Shown in pieces: positions 53,891 through 57,423 of a stretch of 57,423 nucleotides of DNA. This DNA comes from a virus, in IMG/VR virus record IMGVR_UViG_3300042561_000852, positions 1 to 57,423 of that record; one strand, written 5' to 3'. The notes beneath the pieces are model-generated. The model was not told the DNA's origin, ran no database searches, and saw nothing but the letters and a program-made list of their open reading frames with translations. Within the stretch, counting starts at the first letter, position 1. Each line of letters starts with the position of its first letter. A program made the translations under genes and the position numbers.

Positions 53891-54577
53891 ATGATTCTTG
53901 GAATGCCAGCGCGGAGGCTTGCGGCTCCTGCAATCGAGGCAGCGTGGGCAGCGGCGCCGTCTGTTAATGCCATCCGTTCCGAGTCAAACAGACGGTTTGA
54001 GGCCGACGTTTCCGGCTCTGGAACATATGCAAACGTAGTTTGCGACAAGGTTTTGCAAAATCTTGGGTATTACTCAGCCGAAGTTAACGTTGAAGGCGGG
54101 GAGGTCTCCGCTGTTGGTTTATGCTATTACGCAACCGATTTTGATGCTTCAAACGCTGAACACTGGTCTGGCGTAGCGGTTAGCGGATTTGTTACTGGCG
54201 AATCTAACCTTGGATTTTGGGGAAATACAGGCATCATTTACAGGAGGTCATTAGCGGTAGCATCGCTTCCCGCATCTAATTCCGTAGATTTGCAAATAGC
54301 GGTCAGAAGAGAAGGATCATCTTGGCGCGTATGGATGCGAACTGACGGTGGAAATTGGAACAATATCTCTCCGTCTCCAGGGTCTCCCGATCCTGTTGCA
54401 GACACTGGGCCTTTCTTCGTGTTCACGGACGACACAGAGACCAGACTCCAGCTAATCGCTACAATTCAGAGATCTGGCGCATCGTCGGCTCGCTTTGTGC
54501 GGTTGCACGGAAATGCGTCTGAGACGACCGGGGCTGTGCCGGATGGATTTACTGCTGCTCTCTTTGCGGACCCATAA
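53891..54577 (+). CDS. Low-GC receptor-binding/fibre tip candidate
   Basis: A 228-residue beta-rich protein from ATG 53891 (LNGYYSAEVNV-type strands; AVRREGSSWRVWMRTDGGNW; LQLIATIQRSG). Base composition is clearly lower in GC, with many A/T third positions, than all neighbouring late genes. No family is recognised. Its place right after the fibre and its composition suggest a recently acquired tip or accessory receptor-binding module. Confidence 0.6.
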   Translation: MILGMPARRLAAPAIEAAWAAAPSVNAIRSESNRRFEADVSGSGTYANVVCDKVLQNLGYYSAEVNVEGGEVSAVGLCYYATDFDASNAEHWSGVAVSGFVTGESNLGFWGNTGIIYRRSLAVASLPASNSVDLQIAVRREGSSWRVWMRTDGGNWNNISPSPGSPDPVADTGPFFVFTDDTETRLQLIATIQRSGASSARFVRLHGNASETTGAVPDGFTAALFADP

Positions 54578-54621
54578 TGACAACCCGCACCCACGCTCTA
54601 TTCATCGGATGCTTCAAATGA
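54577..54621 (+). CDS. 14-codon micro-ORF
   Basis: MTTRTHALFIGCFK starts at ATG 54577, overlapping the previous stop, and ends at a TGA overlapping the next ATG (54618). It may be a coupling peptide or a leftover 3' end of an exchanged fibre gene. Confidence 0.3.
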   Translation: MTTRTHALFIGCFK

Positions 54622-54830
54622 AAACCTCCCTCGATTGGACAAAGCAAGCCCTTCTCGACTACGCCGACACGCTCCCCAAGTCGGCGCAGCAACCTGTGCT
54701 TGCCTGTGCCGACTATCACGTCCGCGCGATCGAGAAAGACTTGGCCGAACTCGCGAGCCTGAAGCAGAAGATCGCTTCGCTTGAGTCCCAGATGGACAAC
54801 ATCGGTGCGCCGGCAGGACTGGAGGGCTGA
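54618..54830 (+). CDS. Small coiled-coil protein, fibre chaperone candidate
   Basis: A 70-residue protein from ATG 54618; ATG 54609 is also in frame. It is helical, with a coiled coil in the last 35 residues (EKDLAELASLKQKIASLES). It sits between the fibre cassette and the nozzle-like gene. Small helical proteins there often assist fibre assembly; this is inferred. Confidence 0.55.
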   Translation: MKTSLDWTKQALLDYADTLPKSAQQPVLACADYHVRAIEKDLAELASLKQKIASLESQMDNIGAPAGLEG

Positions 54831-54832
54831 GC

Positions 54833-56917
54833 ATGGCGGCTATCGTCATCAACGACTTCGGCGGCATGGCGCCGATCTTCCGGCCGCGGAAGCTGCCGGA
54901 CGCGATGGCGGTCACCGCTCGCGATACTCGATTCGAGGGCTCTGGCGTAGGGCCGCGCATGCAGTCCCGCGCGCTGGATGGATCGGACGGCATCAGCGTG
55001 TCAGACCTGAGCGCGCAGAACTGGCGCACCCTGTTCGCGCACGAGCGCAGCGACGGCAGCGTCGAGCTTCTGGCATGGCCTGACGGGCACGGGCTGGTCC
55101 ATGCGGTGCGCAGCCCTGTGCCCGGCGAGACGGCCAATCGCGTCTACTGGAGCCGGGCCGGCACGTTCCCGCGCGTGGCGTCGCAGCCGAGCGCTGCGAT
55201 CATCGCAGCCGATTCCGTGGGCGTGGTGCGCCGCCTTGGCATCCCCGACGTCCGCAATGCGGCGAATCCCGGGATTCTGTCTCCGGTGACGGCGACGCAA
55301 TCGAGCGACGTCGAGACGCTGGCGTTCGGGCAGGTCGGCAGCCTGAGCCAGACCAACCCGGTGACCGTGTCGGCGACCGTGACGCCGCCATTCAAGGCTG
55401 GCCAGACGGTGCGCGTCGAGCATCAGGGGACGACAACGACATCCGGCCAGCCGGTCAACATGAGCGAGCTCAACGGCCGCACGTTCGTGGTCGGCACGGT
55501 GACAGGCAACACCTTCACCCTGATCGGCGCCAATGGCACAACCCTGAGCGCTGCAGCGACGCCCGCCAACATCCGCCTCGTGCGCGTCTACACCGAAGCG
55601 GACAAGGTCACCCGCAGCTATTTGGCGACCCTGGTCAGCACCGACGGCGAGGAAGGGCCGCCGTGCGTTCCCTCGACTCCCGCGGAGTTCAACGTCGGCG
55701 TTCCGATCGGCGTCAGCTTGCAGGGCGTGTTCCCTGATCTGACCTGGGCGCAGCGGACTGCGATCAACCGCATCCGCATCTACCGCACCAGCACCGGCAG
55801 CGAGACCACGGATTTCTTCTTTCTGGCCGAGGTCGCCATCAGCACCAACAGTGGATCCACTGCGATCCCGCAGACTGGCGCGGCCACCTTCAGTGACCCG
55901 AACAACGACGAAACCCAAGTGCTCGGGGAGGTGCTGCCCTCGAAGGACTGGCAGGCACCTCCGACCAACCTGCGCGGCCTGACGCGGATGCCGAACGGCT
56001 ACCTTGTCGGCTACGTGGGCAACACGCTCTATGCAAGCGAGCCCTACCAGCCGCATGCGTGGCCGGATCGCTACCGCCGCACCACCAACAGCGAGATTCG
56101 CGGCCTGGCCGTGTTCGGCGACACGCTGGTCATCGCAACCACCGGGAAGCCCTACATCGCGCAGGGCGCCGATCCGTCGAGCCTGTACCTGCAGGAGCTT
56201 GACGAGCCAGCGCCGTGCATTTTCGAGCGCACCGTGGTGCCTGTTGGCATCGGTGTGGCTTGGGCAAGCCGAGAGGGCGTGACCCTGGTCAATTCTGGCG
56301 GGCCGCGCAACATCACTGCATCGATCTTCACCCGCGCACAGTGGGAAGAGCTTTTGTCCAGCTTCACTGCGCAGGACTGGATTTTCCACAACCGCCGCCT
56401 GATCGCGCTGTCGCCTGAAGACTCGACGCCACTGCGGAGCTGGACGATCGAGTTCCAGCCCGGCGGCCGATTCGACTTCTCGCAGATCACCACGTTCGGG
56501 CGCGCGCCGGTGCTGAACCCGGCCACGGGACGTGTCGTGCATCTGGCCAGAACTGTCGTGCTGTCGCAGGCGGCCTACAGGACGATCGACGTCCTCGAAG
56601 GCGGCGCGCTGCCTGCCACCCTGGTCTGGCGCAGCAAGGTGTTCACGATGAAGCAGCCGATGAACTTCGGCGCCGCCCAGGTGTTCGCCGACGCATACCC
56701 CCTGACCCTGCGCGTGCGCTACGGCGCTCCGGCCAGCCCCGGAGCGCAGCCTCCGGCAGAGCCGACCACAGCGTTCTCTGTCGTCCTGAATGGCTCCGAC
56801 CCCGTGCGCCTTCCTGCTGGCTTCCTGTCGCGCGAGTGGCAGGTCGAGATTGAGGGCGGCGTCAATGTGGCTTCGGTCGTGCTGGGCGAGACGATGGAAG
56901 AGATCCGCCAGCTATGA
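54833..56917 (+). CDS. Large tail structural protein (nozzle/stabilisation-like)
   Basis: A 694-residue protein from ATG 54833. The opening (VINDFGGMAPIFRPRKLPDAMAVTARDTRF) is typical of a widespread virion protein family; the rest is beta-rich with repeated Trp/Tyr/Gly blades (LRGLTRMPNGYLVGYVGNTL; IRGLAVFGDTLVIATTGKPY) that look like a beta-propeller. Podoviral nozzle proteins have such a fold. An extra domain at about 165-250 (KAGQTVRVEHQGTTTTSGQP) seems inserted. It ends in a four-base overlap with the tip gene. Confidence 0.65.
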   Translation: MAAIVINDFGGMAPIFRPRKLPDAMAVTARDTRFEGSGVGPRMQSRALDGSDGISVSDLSAQNWRTLFAHERSDGSVELLAWPDGHGLVHAVRSPVPGETANRVYWSRAGTFPRVASQPSAAIIAADSVGVVRRLGIPDVRNAANPGILSPVTATQSSDVETLAFGQVGSLSQTNPVTVSATVTPPFKAGQTVRVEHQGTTTTSGQPVNMSELNGRTFVVGTVTGNTFTLIGANGTTLSAAATPANIRLVRVYTEADKVTRSYLATLVSTDGEEGPPCVPSTPAEFNVGVPIGVSLQGVFPDLTWAQRTAINRIRIYRTSTGSETTDFFFLAEVAISTNSGSTAIPQTGAATFSDPNNDETQVLGEVLPSKDWQAPPTNLRGLTRMPNGYLVGYVGNTLYASEPYQPHAWPDRYRRTTNSEIRGLAVFGDTLVIATTGKPYIAQGADPSSLYLQELDEPAPCIFERTVVPVGIGVAWASREGVTLVNSGGPRNITASIFTRAQWEELLSSFTAQDWIFHNRRLIALSPEDSTPLRSWTIEFQPGGRFDFSQITTFGRAPVLNPATGRVVHLARTVVLSQAAYRTIDVLEGGALPATLVWRSKVFTMKQPMNFGAAQVFADAYPLTLRVRYGAPASPGAQPPAEPTTAFSVVLNGSDPVRLPAGFLSREWQVEIEGGVNVASVVLGETMEEIRQL

Positions 56918-57423
56918 GCACGAAGGGCACTCAAGTCCCATCGATCCCGGCTGTCGGTGACGCCAGCAACCCGGAGCAAGTTCAGCGCGCGCTGACGGCG
57001 CTGCGTGAGGCAATGGAGGTCGGATACGGCCGCCGCGGCGAGAAGCTGGATCGCTTCGTGACTCTGCGCGAGCTCGAAGGGGCGGGCATCGTCAAGACCG
57101 CTGGCGGTCAGCTGCAGGGCGCCGGGCTTGCGATCACCGGCCCGGGCGCTGGCGCCACGCTTCCGCTGCCGCCCCCTGATGACTTCGGCGAGACGGACTT
57201 CACCGTGCCGCCGGCGCCGACCGGAATCCGCGTGCGCGGCGTCTCTCCGACATCGATCGCGGTCACCTTCGACCCGCCGCCCTACCGAAATCACTGGTTC
57301 ACCGAGGTTTTCTCGGCTGTCGCGCCCAACACCACTCTTGGCGCAATGATTGCCCTGTCTCCGAGCTTCGCGCTGCAGCAGCCGCACCGGACCACGAATC
57401 AGCACGAAGCTCGGAGACAGGGC
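56914..57423 (+). CDS. Tail tip/fibre protein, N-terminal part (continues at position 2)
   Basis: Starts at ATG 56914 (ATGA overlap) and is open to the window end. Residues 1-124 (to 57284) are unique; 57285-57406 repeats the window start, and the last six codons are artefact. The N-terminus is helical (EQVQRALTALREAMEVGYGR), then a Pro/Gly linker and the start of a fibronectin-III-like domain (APTGIRVRGVSPTSIAVTFD). Joined to 2-2182 it makes an 850-residue protein. Confidence 0.8.
   Translation, partial: MSTKGTQVPSIPAVGDASNPEQVQRALTALREAMEVGYGRRGEKLDRFVTLRELEGAGIVKTAGGQLQGAGLAITGPGAGATLPLPPPDDFGETDFTVPPAPTGIRVRGVSPTSIAVTFDPPPYRNHWFTEVFSAVAPNTTLGAMIALSPSFALQQPHRTTNQHEARRQG
57285..57406. repeat. 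Right copy of 122-bp terminal overlap
   Basis: Identical to 1-122. The unique genome length after removing one copy is 57,284 bp. After 57406 the sequence stops matching the left end and turns back on itself. Confidence 0.9.
57352..57423. repeat. Terminal fold-back inverted repeat (likely artefact)
   Basis: The last 19 bases (57405-57423) are the reverse complement of 57352-57370, so the contig end folds back on sequence 34 bp upstream. The left copy of this gene (from 123 on) continues with normal coding sequence instead. The hairpin end is therefore probably a library or assembly chimera and not a covalently closed telomere. Confidence 0.75.

Noticed and set aside
1-57423. CRISPR array, insertion sequence or diversity-generating retroelement
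   Set aside because: No regular spaced repeats, transposase, reverse transcriptase or template-repeat pair were seen; the fibre repeats are few and divergent.
57285-57423. Physical terminal repeat or hairpin telomere
   Set aside because: The repeat lies within a coding frame that is restored exactly by circularisation, there is no protelomerase gene, and the inverted end is not mirrored at the left end.

Overview
The window is one complete temperate, podovirus-like bacteriophage genome of high GC, given as a linearised circle. Bases 1-122 recur as 57285-57406, and the last 19 bases are an inverted copy of 57352-57370. I read this as an assembly overlap plus a fold-back artefact, so the unique genome is about 57,284 bp. 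The contig is opened inside a tail-tip gene that starts at 56914 and continues to 2182. The layout resembles the Bcep22/BcepIL02 type of temperate podophage: an about 4,500-residue virion polypeptide, a SAR endolysin, overlapping spanins and a tail-fibre cluster. That assignment rests on remembered architecture, not on a search. The host is most likely a high-GC proteobacterium such as a Burkholderiales or Xanthomonadales member; the sequence does not settle which.

Layout. The late region runs rightward from 39255 through the end and round to 19088. It holds lysis (39255-42904), DNA packaging (42901-47014), head (47031-49731), connector and tail (49786-52011), fibres (52011-54577), nozzle/tip (54833-57284 + 1-2182), a 2OG-oxygenase/GNAT fusion (2251-3297), two presumed ejection proteins (3309-5523) and the giant polyvalent protein (5541-19088). 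It ends at an intrinsic terminator (19306-19334). The integrase (19334-20482, leftward) abuts a well-formed attP candidate (20513-20690). The leftward early operon (30337 down to 20643) carries SSB, RecT, a PD-(D/E)XK nuclease, a DUF2303 protein and many small unknowns. The immunity region (30376-31916) has an S24-type CI repressor, a small Cro-like protein and two sets of three AAGGCATGCCTT-type operators. The rightward early operon (31653-38978) carries a Ref-like nuclease, an AlpA-like protein, a replication initiator with an internal iteron-type origin, a Dam-like methylase, a DnaB-type helicase, a MazG-like protein, a VRR-NUC nuclease and a candidate late regulator. It is followed by an intergenic strip resembling a lambda pR'-tR' region.

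Most striking: the giant gene contains four small genes nested in one other frame (7669-7752, 8509-8670, 10225-10608, 15469-15747). Each has its own start codon, the first three with a clear Shine-Dalgarno. Their codon third positions are strongly GC-rich while the giant frame there reads as low-complexity linker. The pattern suggests that a cluster of virion genes was fused into one polypeptide by reading through small genes out of frame, with the small genes retained. Other items worth a second look are a G7 frameshift in a zinc-ribbon gene, helically phased integrase arm sites, a 13-15 bp motif repeated at three late-operon boundaries, and two C(UUCG)G hairpins framing a head gene.
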